The position numbers and the translations under genes were made by a program. From positions 1 through 64,000 of the forward strand of contig CAZJOM010000013.1 in assembly GCA_964547645.1 (NCBI GenBank): 64,000 bases of DNA. The letters are read 5' to 3'. Source of the DNA: SZUA-430 sp964547645. GTDB taxonomy: Bacteria; Pseudomonadota; Alphaproteobacteria; Micropepsales; Micropepsaceae. Of the stretch, positions 15,608 through 24,043 are shown piece by piece; position 1 is the stretch's first letter; each line of letters begins with the position of its first letter. The notes beneath the pieces were generated by a model. That model was not told the origin of the DNA and searched no databases. It saw only the letters and a list, made by a program, of their open reading frames with translations.

Positions 15608-16894
15608 TCAACCCTTCACGCGCTTGATGTCGGCGCCCAAGGCCGAGAGCTTTTCTTCGATGCGTTCGAAGCCGCGGTCCAGGTGGTAGACGCGGTTGAC
15701 GACCGTCTCGCCCTCGGCGGCGAGGCCGGCGATGATCAGGCTGACCGAGGCGCGGAGGTCGGTTGCCATAACTTGCGCGCCGCGCAGGCGAGGTACACCA
15801 CGCACGGTTGCGGTTTGGTGTTCGATTGTGATGTCGGCGCCCATGCGCAGCAGCTCCGGCGCGTGCATGAAACGGTTTTCGAAGATCGTCTCGGTGATGT
15901 GCGACACGCCGTTGGCGGTCGCCATCAGCGCCATGAGCTGAGCCTGCATGTCGGTCGGGAATCCCGGGTAGGGTTCCGTCGTGACGTCGACGCCGGTGTA
16001 GTGCGCGCCGTTGCGCGAGACGCGGAGGCCGCGGTTCGTCGGCGCTATCTTCACGCCCGCGCCTTCGAGCAGCGGGATGACCGCGCCGATCGTGTCGCCT
16101 CTGGCGCCGACGAGTTCGACTTCGCCGCCGGTCGCAGCGACGGCCATCGCATAGGTGCCGGTTTCGATGCGGTCCGGGATCACGGTGTAGCTTGCGCCCT
16201 GTAGCCGATCGACGCCTTCGATGACGAGCGTGCGGGTATCGAGGCCGGAAATCTTTGCGCCCATCGCTTGGAGACAAAGGCCGAGGTCGGTGATCTCGGG
16301 CTCCATGGCGGCGTTTTCGAGAACCGTCGTGCCTTTGGCCAGGCAGGCGGCCATCATCAGGTTTTCCGTCGCACCGACCGACACGAAGGGGAAGTTGAAC
16401 GTGGCGCCGCGCAAGCCACCTGGGGCCTCTGCGATGACGTAGCCGGCGTCGATTTCGATCTTCGCACCCATGGCCTCGAGGCCCTTGATGTGCAGGTCGA
16501 CAGGACGCGTGCCGATTGCGCAGCCACCGGGGAGCGAGACCTTCGCCTTGTGGCAACGCGCGAGCAGCGGGCCGATGACGAGGAAGCTCGCGCGCATTTT
16601 GCGCACGAGGTCGTAGGGCGCCTCCGTCGACGTGATGTTTTTCGCGTGGAGTTTCAGAACACGACCGACTTCGGCTTCCGCATGACCGTTGCCGTTCATG
16701 GTGAGGCCAACGCCGAGGCCGCCGAGGATCGCAGCGAGCTGCGAGATGTCGGTCAGGTGCGGGACGCTTGCCAGTTGAAGCGGTTCGTCCGTCAGTAGGC
16801 TTGCGACCATGAGAGGCAGGGCTGCGTTCTTCGCGCCCGAGATGCGGACTTCGCCGTTCAGACGGCGCCCCCCGCGAATTTGAATTCTGTCCAC
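15608..16894 (-). CDS. murA: UDP-N-acetylglucosamine 1-carboxyvinyltransferase
   Basis: 428 residues, full length. It transfers enolpyruvate from PEP to UDP-GlcNAc, the first committed step of peptidoglycan synthesis. K22-N23 (SGAKNAALPL) and the catalytic Cys125 in LPGGCAIGTRP are present, so the enzyme should be sensitive to fosfomycin in principle. The start is GTG at 16894. A small basic protein gene lies 134 nt upstream on the same strand, and DUF2948 lies downstream. Confidence 0.97.
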   Translation of the reverse strand: MDRIQIRGGRRLNGEVRISGAKNAALPLMVASLLTDEPLQLASVPHLTDISQLAAILGGLGVGLTMNGNGHAEAEVGRVLKLHAKNITSTEAPYDLVRKMRASFLVIGPLLARCHKAKVSLPGGCAIGTRPVDLHIKGLEAMGAKIEIDAGYVIAEAPGGLRGATFNFPFVSVGATENLMMAACLAKGTTVLENAAMEPEITDLGLCLQAMGAKISGLDTRTLVIEGVDRLQGASYTVIPDRIETGTYAMAVAATGGEVELVGARGDTIGAVIPLLEGAGVKIAPTNRGLRVSRNGAHYTGVDVTTEPYPGFPTDMQAQLMALMATANGVSHITETIFENRFMHAPELLRMGADITIEHQTATVRGVPRLRGAQVMATDLRASVSLIIAGLAAEGETVVNRVYHLDRGFERIEEKLSALGADIKRVKG

Positions 16895-17028
16895 GCAACT
16901 GTCCCGAGGTGAGTCCGCAAATCACTTGCGGGTGAGCATATCGTGCGCACGCGTCCAGGCGCGCTCGAAAGTGAGGGCGAAGGTCTACCCCGGCGGTGGG
17001 GGCTAAACAATGGCGGGGATGCCAGGAT

Positions 17029-17217
17029 TCAGGCCGAATTTTTCCCGGATTCGGGCGGAATAGCGGCCGGGGTGGCGACGTTTGGTTCCGCTGGAGGCTG
17101 CAACTGCGCGCGGGCCTGGGCTTTGCGGCGCTTCAGATTGGCGCGCAGAGCGGCGGCCAAGCGTTCGGCCTTAGCCACGTCCGCGGCGGATCCATGCGGC
17201 TTTTGACGCTCACTCAT
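17029..17217 (-). CDS. Small basic protein of unknown function
   Basis: 62 residues, highly charged in the first two thirds (ADVAKAERLAAALRANLKRR then KAQARAQ) and Pro/Ala-rich at the end. It is predicted to be helical and soluble. Similar short basic proteins occur near murA in alphaproteobacteria, but I recognise no named family. ATG at 17217 is divergent from msrA, 76 nt away, so the two may share a promoter region. Confidence 0.6.
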   Translation of the reverse strand: MSERQKPHGSAADVAKAERLAAALRANLKRRKAQARAQLQPPAEPNVATPAAIPPESGKNSA

Positions 17218-17293
17218 GCTTCACCGTTCCGTCAGGCCGGTTGGCCCTTTCAGCGCCTCGGATTATATCTCCGCCTCAAGAAGGAGCAAACAA

Positions 17294-17953
17294 ATGGCCA
17301 TGTTCGGATTGAAGAAGAAGACGGTGATGCCTTCGGCGGCCGACGCGCTGCCGGGCCGGTCGAGCGAGATGCGCGTGCCGGAGAAGCATTATGTGTTCGA
17401 CACGCCGTTGAAGCCGCCGTTTCCCGCCGGGCTGGAACTTGCGATGTTCGGGCTCGGCTGCTTTTGGGGGGCGGAGCGCAAGTTCTGGCAGCAGGAGGGC
17501 GTCTATTCGACGTCCGTCGGCTATGCCGCCGGGATGACGCCGAACCCGACTTACGAGGAAGTGTGCTCCGGCGGGACTGGGCACAACGAAGTCGTGCGCG
17601 TGGTGTTCGATCCGAAGAAGATTTCCTATGAGCAGCTGCTCAAGGTGTTTTGGGAGAACCACGACCCGACACAGGGCATGCGCCAAGGCAACGATATAGG
17701 GACACAGTATCGCTCCGGCATATATGTAACGAGCCCGGCGCAAAAGGCTGCCGCGGAGGCCTCGCGGGCGGCGTTCCAGACAGCGCTGACCAAGGCCGGA
17801 CACGGGCAGATCACGACCGAAATCCAGGACGCGCCGGCCTTCTACTATGCGGAGACCTATCACCAGCAGTACCTGGCCAAGAACCCGGATGGCTACTGCG
17901 GCCTGGGCGGTATGGGGGTCACCTGCCCGATCGGCAAGGGCGTGGCCGCGTAA
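17294..17953 (+). CDS. msrA: Peptide methionine sulfoxide reductase MsrA
   Basis: 219 residues. The catalytic motif GCFWGAE has Cys56, and the C-terminal resolving cysteines lie in GYCGLGGMGVTCP. Other blocks: SVGYAAGMTPNPTYEEVCSGGTGHNE and DPTQGMRQGNDIGTQYRS. It reduces methionine-S-sulfoxide in proteins with thioredoxin. The N-terminal 45 residues form a short extension without a signal sequence. ATG at 17294 has AAGGAG eight bases upstream; the frame is open earlier but that sequence is not conserved-looking. A hairpin follows the stop. Confidence 0.96.
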   Translation: MAMFGLKKKTVMPSAADALPGRSSEMRVPEKHYVFDTPLKPPFPAGLELAMFGLGCFWGAERKFWQQEGVYSTSVGYAAGMTPNPTYEEVCSGGTGHNEVVRVVFDPKKISYEQLLKVFWENHDPTQGMRQGNDIGTQYRSGIYVTSPAQKAAAEASRAAFQTALTKAGHGQITTEIQDAPAFYYAETYHQQYLAKNPDGYCGLGGMGVTCPIGKGVAA

Positions 17954-17956
17954 CGG

Positions 17957-18020
17957 AAGACTGAAGACGGGGATCGGAAAGGGCGACGTTTGGCCTCTTT
18001 TCTGATCCCTGTTCTCTGTT
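17957..18020. terminator. Long imperfect hairpin after msrA
   Basis: The left arm around gacggggatcggaaaggg (17964-17981) pairs with cctcttttctgatccctgt (17995-18013), allowing G-U pairs and small bulges. The arm contains a tttt run. It lies directly after the msrA stop and before tRNA-Thr, so it may act as a terminator. The core gggatc(a/g)g resembles that of the element at 12664-12751. Confidence 0.5.
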
Positions 18021-18085
18021 GTTTGTATTCCGTCAGGCTCTTCCCTCCCCGTCCGGCGTGGGCTATAGGGACCGCCTCAGATTCA

Positions 18086-18160
18086 GCTGTTGTAGCGTAG
18101 TGGTAGCGCAACGCCTTGGTAAGGCGTAGGTCGTGGGTTCAATTCCCACCAACAGCACCA
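18086..18160 (+). tRNA. tRNA-Thr (anticodon GGT)
   Basis: A full cloverleaf: acceptor gctgttg / caacagc, D arm gcgtagtggtagcgc, anticodon stem acgcc / ggcgt with loop ttggtaa (anticodon GGT), T arm gtgggttcaattcccac, discriminator A and encoded CCA at 18158-18160. It reads threonine ACC/ACU codons. Confidence 0.97.
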
Positions 18161-18215
18161 TCCGTCGCGCGCCGCGAACCAACATCGGTTTCGCGGCGCT
18201 TTTGTTTTCGGCGGC

Positions 18216-18422
18216 TCAGTCTTTGGCGAGCCAGGAGATGAGACGACCGAGGCGCAGGCTCAACACGATTGCGAAGGCCGCGGTAAACATGATCGCCGGA
18301 ATTGGCGGCACGTAGGTGAGCAGCACGGCCCATACCGCGACAACCAGTACGATCGCAGCCAGCGTGAGCACCAGCGCAGCTGCCCACACTTTCACGCCGT
18401 ACGTCACAGGTTCGAACTTCAT
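18216..18422 (-). CDS. Small two-helix membrane protein coupled to a GPH symporter gene
   Basis: 68 residues with two hydrophobic segments (about 12-33 and 39-56; VWAAALVLTLAAIVLVVAVW and PPIPAIMFTAAFAIVLSLRL). Its ATG overlaps the stop of the symporter gene (ATGA, 18419-18422), a sign of translational coupling. No family recognised. It could be a small partner of the transporter, but it may only share the transcript. It ends 56 nt from tRNA-Thr, convergently. Confidence 0.7.
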   Translation of the reverse strand: MKFEPVTYGVKVWAAALVLTLAAIVLVVAVWAVLLTYVPPIPAIMFTAAFAIVLSLRLGRLISWLAKD

Positions 18423-19864
18423 GGCGCCGCGTTGCGTTCGGCGAGTTGGCGGAGGTTGTCTTCGTGGTCGGCGCGGTCGAGGCGGTAGAAGGCGATTGCG
18501 GTCATCATGGCCATCCAAAGCGATAGGATGATGGGGACGTAGAACGCGCCGAGGCGCCATACGACGTCGGCGGGCACATCCTCCGGCTTGACGCCTGCCT
18601 TAAGGCCCGCGAGTGCGAGGACCACTGTCGCCCCCATCACGCCTAGGCCTGAGACCATCTTGCGGATGAAGGTTGCGGCGGCGACAAATGTGCCCTCCGA
18701 ACGGCGGCCGGTCTTTAGCTCGGACTGCTCCACGAGGTCCGCCATCATCGCGGCTGCGAGTGCCTGAAAGCAGATGATGAGACCGACGTCGATTATGCCG
18801 GCGACGAGGACGAACAAATAAATGAAAGTCGGCGTGCCGGCTTCAAGCAGACCCATCAGCTTCAAGACGATCGGCATCGGCGCGCCCAGGAAGGCGATCA
18901 TGCCGATGATCATGGCGCCTCGTTTCTTACCTATCGTGCGGGTGACAATGGGCGCCATCACGGCGCCGATTATGGCGGACAGGAAGACGCCGAGCGTCAG
19001 GCCGCCGATTTGGAGCGGCGTGAACTTCCAGAAGTAGGTCGAGATGTAAAACGCGAGCGCGGCGGACATGCCGGCGCCGATCGCGCCGAAAACGTTTGCC
19101 ACGAACAGCGCCACGAACGAACGGTTCGAGAGCGTTTCGAAAACTTCCTTAAAGATCACGCGGACCGTCAGGTGGCGCTTCGGCGGGGGCGACTTGAGAT
19201 ACGGGATGCGCGAATGCGTGCCTAGCGCGGAGGCGAGGATCGAGAAGCCGATAAGCCCGGCTGCGATGATGCCATAGGCCGCGTAGGCCTCGCGGTTGAA
19301 CTGGCCCGTCGTCGTCGCCGTCGCAAAGGCCGGGAAGAGCACAAGGAACATCATCACCGACATCGCATTGCCGCACATCCAGGCGAAGAAGAGCCGCCAT
19401 GAGACCAGAACGGAGCGTTCGTCGTAGTTCGCCGTGAGTTCCGGCGTGAGCGCCGAAGACGGCGTTTCGTTCAAGGTGATGAAAGTGCGGATCAGGATCG
19501 CAAGCGAGAGCAAGTACCAGAACAACGCTTCGTTCGACCAACCTGTCGGCGGGTCCCATAGCAGGTAGTACGTCGCGGCGACCGGAATCGCGGAGGCGTA
19601 GAGAAAGGGGTGGCGCCTGCCCCACTTCGAATGAAGATTGTCAGACCAGTAGCCGACGATCGGGTCGGTGATTGCATCGAAGATCAGCGCGAGCGAAATC
19701 GCGAGCCCGACCAAGCCTGCGTCCACGCCAATCACCTGGCTGTAAAAAATCAGCAGGAAGTAGGCAAAGCCTCCATCCTTGATGCCGTATGCAGCGGCGC
19801 CGAAGCCGTAGGCGAGTTTGGTCCACAGCGGGAGTTTGTCAGTCGCGGGAACAGCTTTTTGCAC
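18419..19864 (-). CDS. GPH-family (MelB-like) MFS sugar:cation symporter
   Basis: 481 residues, about 12 transmembrane helices. Family blocks are KLAYGFGAAAYGIKDGG at the N-terminus, the DAITDPIVGYWSDNLHSKWG loop (the GPH signature with Asp residues of the cation site), and RRHPFLYASAIPVA. Family members import glycosides, pentosides or hexuronides with Na+ or H+. There is no sugar hydrolase next to it to indicate a substrate. Start GTG at 19864 follows AAGGA. The small membrane protein downstream overlaps it by 4 nt. Confidence 0.9.
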   Translation of the reverse strand: MQKAVPATDKLPLWTKLAYGFGAAAYGIKDGGFAYFLLIFYSQVIGVDAGLVGLAISLALIFDAITDPIVGYWSDNLHSKWGRRHPFLYASAIPVAATYYLLWDPPTGWSNEALFWYLLSLAILIRTFITLNETPSSALTPELTANYDERSVLVSWRLFFAWMCGNAMSVMMFLVLFPAFATATTTGQFNREAYAAYGIIAAGLIGFSILASALGTHSRIPYLKSPPPKRHLTVRVIFKEVFETLSNRSFVALFVANVFGAIGAGMSAALAFYISTYFWKFTPLQIGGLTLGVFLSAIIGAVMAPIVTRTIGKKRGAMIIGMIAFLGAPMPIVLKLMGLLEAGTPTFIYLFVLVAGIIDVGLIICFQALAAAMMADLVEQSELKTGRRSEGTFVAAATFIRKMVSGLGVMGATVVLALAGLKAGVKPEDVPADVVWRLGAFYVPIILSLWMAMMTAIAFYRLDRADHEDNLRQLAERNAAP

Positions 19865-19961
19865 GCGTGGATCCTTTGGTGGCCTTCGTACCTACCATGG
19901 AATCCGCGCTTTGCTAGACCGTTGCCGTCGGCAAGGTCACTTGACGCGATGCTGCAAACGC

Positions 19962-19989
19962 AAAAAAACGGCCGAGGGTCACTCGGCCG
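19962..19989 (-). terminator. Rho-independent terminator of the crystallin-like gene
   Basis: On the minus strand, stem cggccgag / ctcggccg with a 5-nt loop is followed by seven Ts (the A-run at 19962-19968 on the plus strand). It sits 24 nt after the crystallin-like stop and before the symporter start, so it separates the two units. Confidence 0.88.
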
Positions 19990-20013
19990 CTTTCGAATGT
20001 CGCTCGAACTAAG

Positions 20014-20397
20014 TTACCGCGGCTTCGGCGGAGGCGGCGGCGGAAGGGGCACCGGATAAAGCGAGGATACTTGGCCCAAGATCTTCAACCGGCTCAAGTT
20101 CTTTTCCTTGTCGTGCACGCGGACGCATTTGCCCATGAAGTTTCGGTGCTCGCACAGCACCCAGTCGCGCCCCTTAATTTGAACGCTGGAGATCACGTCG
20201 TTGAACTGTAGCTTGGCGAGGCTGGGTACCGACTGCTGGAACGTTAGAGCGCGGCCCTTAAAATTCGGCTGGTCAAAAACCGTGATAGCGGTCGGTTGGG
20301 GCACCGTCGGCGCTACAGAGAACACGGGCTGCGCAAGCGCGGCGCCGGCGGCGACGAGCGCTGCGACGGCAGTGGCTGCTGTAACAAACTTCGACAT
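20014..20397 (-). CDS. Exported beta/gamma-crystallin-like protein
   Basis: 127 residues. Signal peptide SKFVTAATAVAALVAAGAAL, cleavage near ALAQ/PV. The mature part carries a beta/gamma-crystallin-type domain: ITVFDQPNFKGRALTFQQ and the second half DWVLCEHRNFMGKCVRV, with two Cys that could form a disulfide. The tail is Pro-rich (six prolines in a row). Crystallin-type modules often bind calcium, but the usual N/D-N/D-x-x-S/T-S signature is only loosely seen (FNDVISSV). ATG at 20397 has GGAG 10 nt upstream. A clear terminator follows the gene. Confidence 0.8.
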   Translation of the reverse strand: MSKFVTAATAVAALVAAGAALAQPVFSVAPTVPQPTAITVFDQPNFKGRALTFQQSVPSLAKLQFNDVISSVQIKGRDWVLCEHRNFMGKCVRVHDKEKNLSRLKILGQVSSLYPVPLPPPPPPKPR

Positions 20398-20626
20398 CTG
20401 CTTCAGGCTCCTTCGAAAACGGTCCCGCATTTTTCGGCGGCTGACATAGTCGTGGCGCCCGCGCTTGGCAACCGCCAAGAACGCGAGCGGAAGGGCGTTC
20501 GCACGCCTTTCCACCAGAAGATGCCTGAGGATGCCTGAACCCGCGGCAAACCGCCTCTTCAGCGGGCATTCATCTTTCCGCCCCAAGCGCGCGGCGACGA
20601 TGGTTACTGCGACGGGAAAGGCTGAG

Positions 20627-21562
20627 CTACTTCGCGAGTTTAGCCTTCACGTAGTCGTAGAAGTTCAGCGACTTGCCCTTGAGCGCGAATTTGGCACTTT
20701 TCCAATCGCGCGCGTCGTTGGGCTCCGTGCCGTAATATTGTTCGACGCCGTAGTCCTTGAGTTCGGCGTTCGTGGCGACTACGAAGCGGCCGTTGATCAA
20801 GTTGCCGTCGGCGTCTTTCGTGTAGTCGACCAGTCTGATCGGGCGCCAGTTCCAGAAGCCGGCGCCGAGAGCCGGCGCGGTGCGCGGAAATTGCGGACCG
20901 ACGGGGCCCCGCGTCACTTGACGGTCTGGGTTCGAGTCCACGTAAAGGACGGTGCCATCATCTTCGACCTTGTAGACGTAGACGACGTGTCCCCACGGAT
21001 CGTAGACGATCGAACCTGGGCGAATGGCGCCGCGCTCGATCTTCGGCGAGTAGAAGTCGCTGGCGCTGTAGCCGGTGTCGTAGGTGTGTTCGATGCGGAA
21101 CATCGCGGTGGAGACCGTGCCGCGTAGTGCGAGCAGCAACTTCACCGGATCAGTGTCGGCTTGCCATTCAAGCTGCAGCCGCGCGACGACTTGGTTGCCG
21201 GCGTCGGAGAAGCGGAAGTCCGGTGTCGGTCCGGAGCGCGACATGACGTAAATGGGATACGAGAACGGCAAGCCGTTCTTCCAGGCGAAGTAAGCGCGAA
21301 GCTGATAGACGAAGTCGGCGCAGTCGCCGTCCATCTTCAGGTCCGGCGGGTCGGTGTCACGGTAGGGGTTTGCCGCGCTCTTGAAGCACGCGGCCGGATC
21401 GCTGCAGTTACTTTCGCCGAAGCCCGCAACGAAGGCACCGAATTTTTCTTCGTCGGCCGCATCCCAGTGGTCCTTCGTGATCTTCCATGTACCGGGCGCG
21501 GCGTGCGCCGCGACGGCTGCAACAAAAAGAACCGCGATCCCGAGAACGATTTTGCCAATCAT
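20627..21562 (-). CDS. Exported protein with an NlpC/P60- or papain-like arrangement
   Basis: 311 residues from ATG 21562 (a GTG at 21586 is possible). Signal peptide IGKIVLGIAVLFVAAVAAHA. The mature part has a Cys in MDGDCADFVYQLRAYFAW, a block GAIRPGSIVYDPWGHVVYVY with His, and then VLYVDSNPD. This order (Cys, then PGxI...H, then Asp/Asn) resembles cysteine amidases of the NlpC/P60 type. I could not match it firmly to a named family, so enzymatic function is a proposal. The flanks are non-coding on both sides and no operon partner is apparent. Confidence 0.65.
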   Translation of the reverse strand: MIGKIVLGIAVLFVAAVAAHAAPGTWKITKDHWDAADEEKFGAFVAGFGESNCSDPAACFKSAANPYRDTDPPDLKMDGDCADFVYQLRAYFAWKNGLPFSYPIYVMSRSGPTPDFRFSDAGNQVVARLQLEWQADTDPVKLLLALRGTVSTAMFRIEHTYDTGYSASDFYSPKIERGAIRPGSIVYDPWGHVVYVYKVEDDGTVLYVDSNPDRQVTRGPVGPQFPRTAPALGAGFWNWRPIRLVDYTKDADGNLINGRFVVATNAELKDYGVEQYYGTEPNDARDWKSAKFALKGKSLNFYDYVKAKLAK

Positions 21563-21658
21563 GCCCAACACACCCTGCCCCGGCACTATTCATGCCGGTT
21601 CGGGCGGCGAAGGCAAGAGAGCGCCGGTTGAGCCCTAATTCCGCGGTTTGCGGCTCCC

Positions 21659-22222
21659 CTATTGGAGACGCTCCAACATGAGCAGCGCAATGACGACGGC
21701 ACCGAGGCCGCCAAGCAGGTTCAAGCCGAAATAGGTCGACAGCGAGACGCCACCCTCGACCCCGCCGTGGGCCGATTGATAGTCACCGTACTGACGCCAA
21801 CCGGCGATCGTCCGCCAGATCACAAAGACGACAACGAGCCCGGCAATGATAGCGTCATAGGCCACATGGCGCGTTGCCGGATCGATGATGGCCGCGAACA
21901 ACGCGTCTCCGGCACGATAAGCGTAAGCGCGATAGGCGTCGAGCAATTGCATTGGCCCCGCCGCGATTTCGAAGCCGCCCGTCGACTGTGCCAAGCTAAT
22001 AACTGCCAATGCTGCAGTGACGACGCCGGCGATTCGCAACGGCGCGTGAAGCGAGAAGATATGGGCCGGTAGCTTCTTGAACTCGTACCAGGCGGACGAG
22101 AACGAGTGCACCATCGCGTGACCGAAGTAGTTGAACAATTCCCAACCGATGTTGCTGACGATGCCGGAAAGTGCAGTCAGCCAAACCCAATGCATCAGAG
22201 GCAATTCAACTGTGTCGCTCAT
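21659..22222 (-). CDS. Inner-membrane protein of unknown function
   Basis: 187 residues with about four hydrophobic segments: near residues 9-27, 60-80 (IAGVVTAALAVISLAQ), 123-139 (DAIIAGLVVVFVIW) and 163-182 (GLNLLGGLGAVVIALLMLER). Between the first two lies a hydrophilic HAMVHSFSSAWYEFKKLP stretch. No motif points to a known transporter or enzyme. ATG at 22222; divergent from the glycerophosphodiesterase gene. It stands apart from its neighbours. Confidence 0.7.
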   Translation of the reverse strand: MSDTVELPLMHWVWLTALSGIVSNIGWELFNYFGHAMVHSFSSAWYEFKKLPAHIFSLHAPLRIAGVVTAALAVISLAQSTGGFEIAAGPMQLLDAYRAYAYRAGDALFAAIIDPATRHVAYDAIIAGLVVVFVIWRTIAGWRQYGDYQSAHGGVEGGVSLSTYFGLNLLGGLGAVVIALLMLERLQ

Positions 22223-22408
22223 CGTTCAGTTTCCCAGCGTTGCGATCACGGGCGCAATTCCACTCCCGGATTGTGGCCGCTTCTTGACGGGCGTGTGCTC
22301 GCTTCGTTCCGCGGAGATGCCGAAAAAGTGCGGCAAATGCGGGCAACCAAAGGGACGTGAATCGGTGCTAAACTGCTTCGCGAAGGACATCCGAACATTA
22401 CTCTCGAA

Positions 22409-23350
22409 GTGCCCAAGTCATTGAACATTGCGCATCGCGGCTGCGCGGGCCTGCGGCCCGAGAACACGCTCGCCGCTTTCGCGCATGCGCTTGACGTGGG
22501 ATGCGATGGGTTCGAGCTCGACGTGCATGTGGCGAAGGACGGGACCGTCGTCGTTTTTCATGACGAGGCGCTGAAGCCGGAGATCGTGCGCGACGCGGGC
22601 GGGCGCTGGCTTGAAGGCCCGCCGCCGCTGATCAAAGATCTGCCATACGCGGACCTGCAAAGTTACGACATCGGCCGGCTGAAGCCGGGATCGAAATATG
22701 CGCAGCGCCATCCGGATCAGATGCCGCACGACGGCGAGAAAATTCCCCGCCTCGCGGATGTAATCTGGCTGATCAAGCGCTCGGGCGGGGCGGAGCGGCT
22801 GTGGGTGGAGCTTAAGACCAACTTCTTGGATCGGACGCGAACCGCTTCGCCGCAAGCGATGGCGGAAGCCGTGATCCGCGTTTTGAAGCGCGAAAAATTT
22901 TTGGATCGCACGGTGCTGGTCGGGTTCGATTGGCCGGCGCTGATTGCGGCGAAGAAGCTCGCACCAAAGGTGGAGTGCTGGTTTACGACGTTGCCGCAGA
23001 CGTGGTTCGGTGATGGTGCTGTGCCGGCGGAGCACGGGCCGCCGCCGAAGGCTGAGCTAGAGAAATTGCGTACGCTGGAACGCGACACTGCGCCATGGAC
23101 CGGCGGTTTCGACAGGGGCAAGTACGGCTCGGTGATCAAGGCCGCAAAGGCGGCGGGTGCCGACGGGTGGTTTCCGTTCTTCGCCGATATCAATCGGGCG
23201 ACCCTCCAGGAGGCGCGGGAGCAAGGGCTCAAAGTAGGTGCCTGGACAGTCAACGAAAGCAACGACTTGGCGCGGTTGGCCGACCTCGGTGTTGATGGGT
23301 TGTGCACGGACTATCCGGACCGGCTTCAGGCTGTGTTGAAGGGGCTCTGA
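22409..23350 (+). CDS. Glycerophosphodiester phosphodiesterase
   Basis: 313 residues, GDPD TIM barrel. Active-site blocks: AHRGCAGLRPENTLAAF (His and Glu), GFELDVHVAKDGTVVVFHD (Glu, Asp, His), LWVELKTN, and the end GLKVGAWTVNESNDLARLADL with GVDGLCTDYPD. It hydrolyses glycerophosphodiesters to glycerol 3-phosphate and an alcohol. There is no signal peptide, so it is likely cytoplasmic (UgpQ-like). The start is GTG at 22409 with only a poor ribosome site; a TTG 12 nt later is an alternative. It is followed by the lipoprotein gene 99 nt downstream. Confidence 0.93.
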   Translation: MPKSLNIAHRGCAGLRPENTLAAFAHALDVGCDGFELDVHVAKDGTVVVFHDEALKPEIVRDAGGRWLEGPPPLIKDLPYADLQSYDIGRLKPGSKYAQRHPDQMPHDGEKIPRLADVIWLIKRSGGAERLWVELKTNFLDRTRTASPQAMAEAVIRVLKREKFLDRTVLVGFDWPALIAAKKLAPKVECWFTTLPQTWFGDGAVPAEHGPPPKAELEKLRTLERDTAPWTGGFDRGKYGSVIKAAKAAGADGWFPFFADINRATLQEAREQGLKVGAWTVNESNDLARLADLGVDGLCTDYPDRLQAVLKGL

Positions 23351-23449
23351 ACGTCCCAGGTGTGACTGGTATCAACGGGGCGGAAATTGCCTTCGGCGCA
23401 GTTTGCCGCCAGAATGTGCGCTCTCTCCATTTGGCCGGGTCCTAGAACA

Positions 23450-24043
23450 ATGGTTTCGCTGCGTTTCGCCGTGCTTGCCGGGTTTGCGCTGCCGCTGTCG
23501 GCGTGCGCGAGCTGGGGCGTCCTGCCGTCGACGGTCGAGACGACCGAATCGCCGTTTCAGAGCTACAAGAGCGCCGAGGATGCCTATGCGCAGGTGAAGC
23601 CGTTCGTCACGACGTCGAAGGAACTGAAGACGCGCGGCTTCGACCCCTACACGACACCGAACATCAAGGTGCTGAATTACCTCGATCTGGTGCCACGGTT
23701 CCTGCCGCAGCAATCTATGAAGGCCGAGGATTTGGATCCGGCTGTGCAGGCTTGCCTCACCGCGCGAGATCAATGTGCGGGATGGCTGGCCGAGCCTTCG
23801 ATCTCTTCGAAGGATCGCACGGGCAACGTCGCGCTTGACGTGCTGGGCTTTGAACGGGAGACGACGTCGACCGGTTGGAAGGCGTCTATGCTGTTGCTGA
23901 TTCAGAATGGGGTGGTCGTCTACAAGCTCTGGTCCGGGACCCCCGCTATTCGCGAGGTGAAGACCGAGACGAAGCCGCTAGGCCCGCTGCAGGATTTGTC
24001 GGGACCGGCCGCCTCCGCCATTAGCGGCGCGGTGAAACCCTGA
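23450..24043 (+). CDS. Putative lipoprotein
   Basis: 197 residues. The N-terminus VSLRFAVLAGFALPLSAC is a lipoprotein signal with lipobox LSAC (Cys at about residue 19). The mature protein contains YKSAEDAYAQVKPFVTTSKE and GFERETTSTGWKASMLLL, which I do not recognise. A third and fourth Cys lie in VQACLTARDQCAGW. ATG at 23450 follows agaaca rather than a strong site. Its stop codon TGA is part of a CTGA overlap with the saccharopine-dehydrogenase-like gene, so the two are probably coupled. Confidence 0.72.
   Translation: MVSLRFAVLAGFALPLSACASWGVLPSTVETTESPFQSYKSAEDAYAQVKPFVTTSKELKTRGFDPYTTPNIKVLNYLDLVPRFLPQQSMKAEDLDPAVQACLTARDQCAGWLAEPSISSKDRTGNVALDVLGFERETTSTGWKASMLLLIQNGVVVYKLWSGTPAIREVKTETKPLGPLQDLSGPAASAISGAVKP

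Noticed and set aside
15579..16925. 448-codon minus-strand frame overlapping murA
   Set aside because: It is a shifted frame of murA, rich in Arg, His and Pro and with no recognisable motif.
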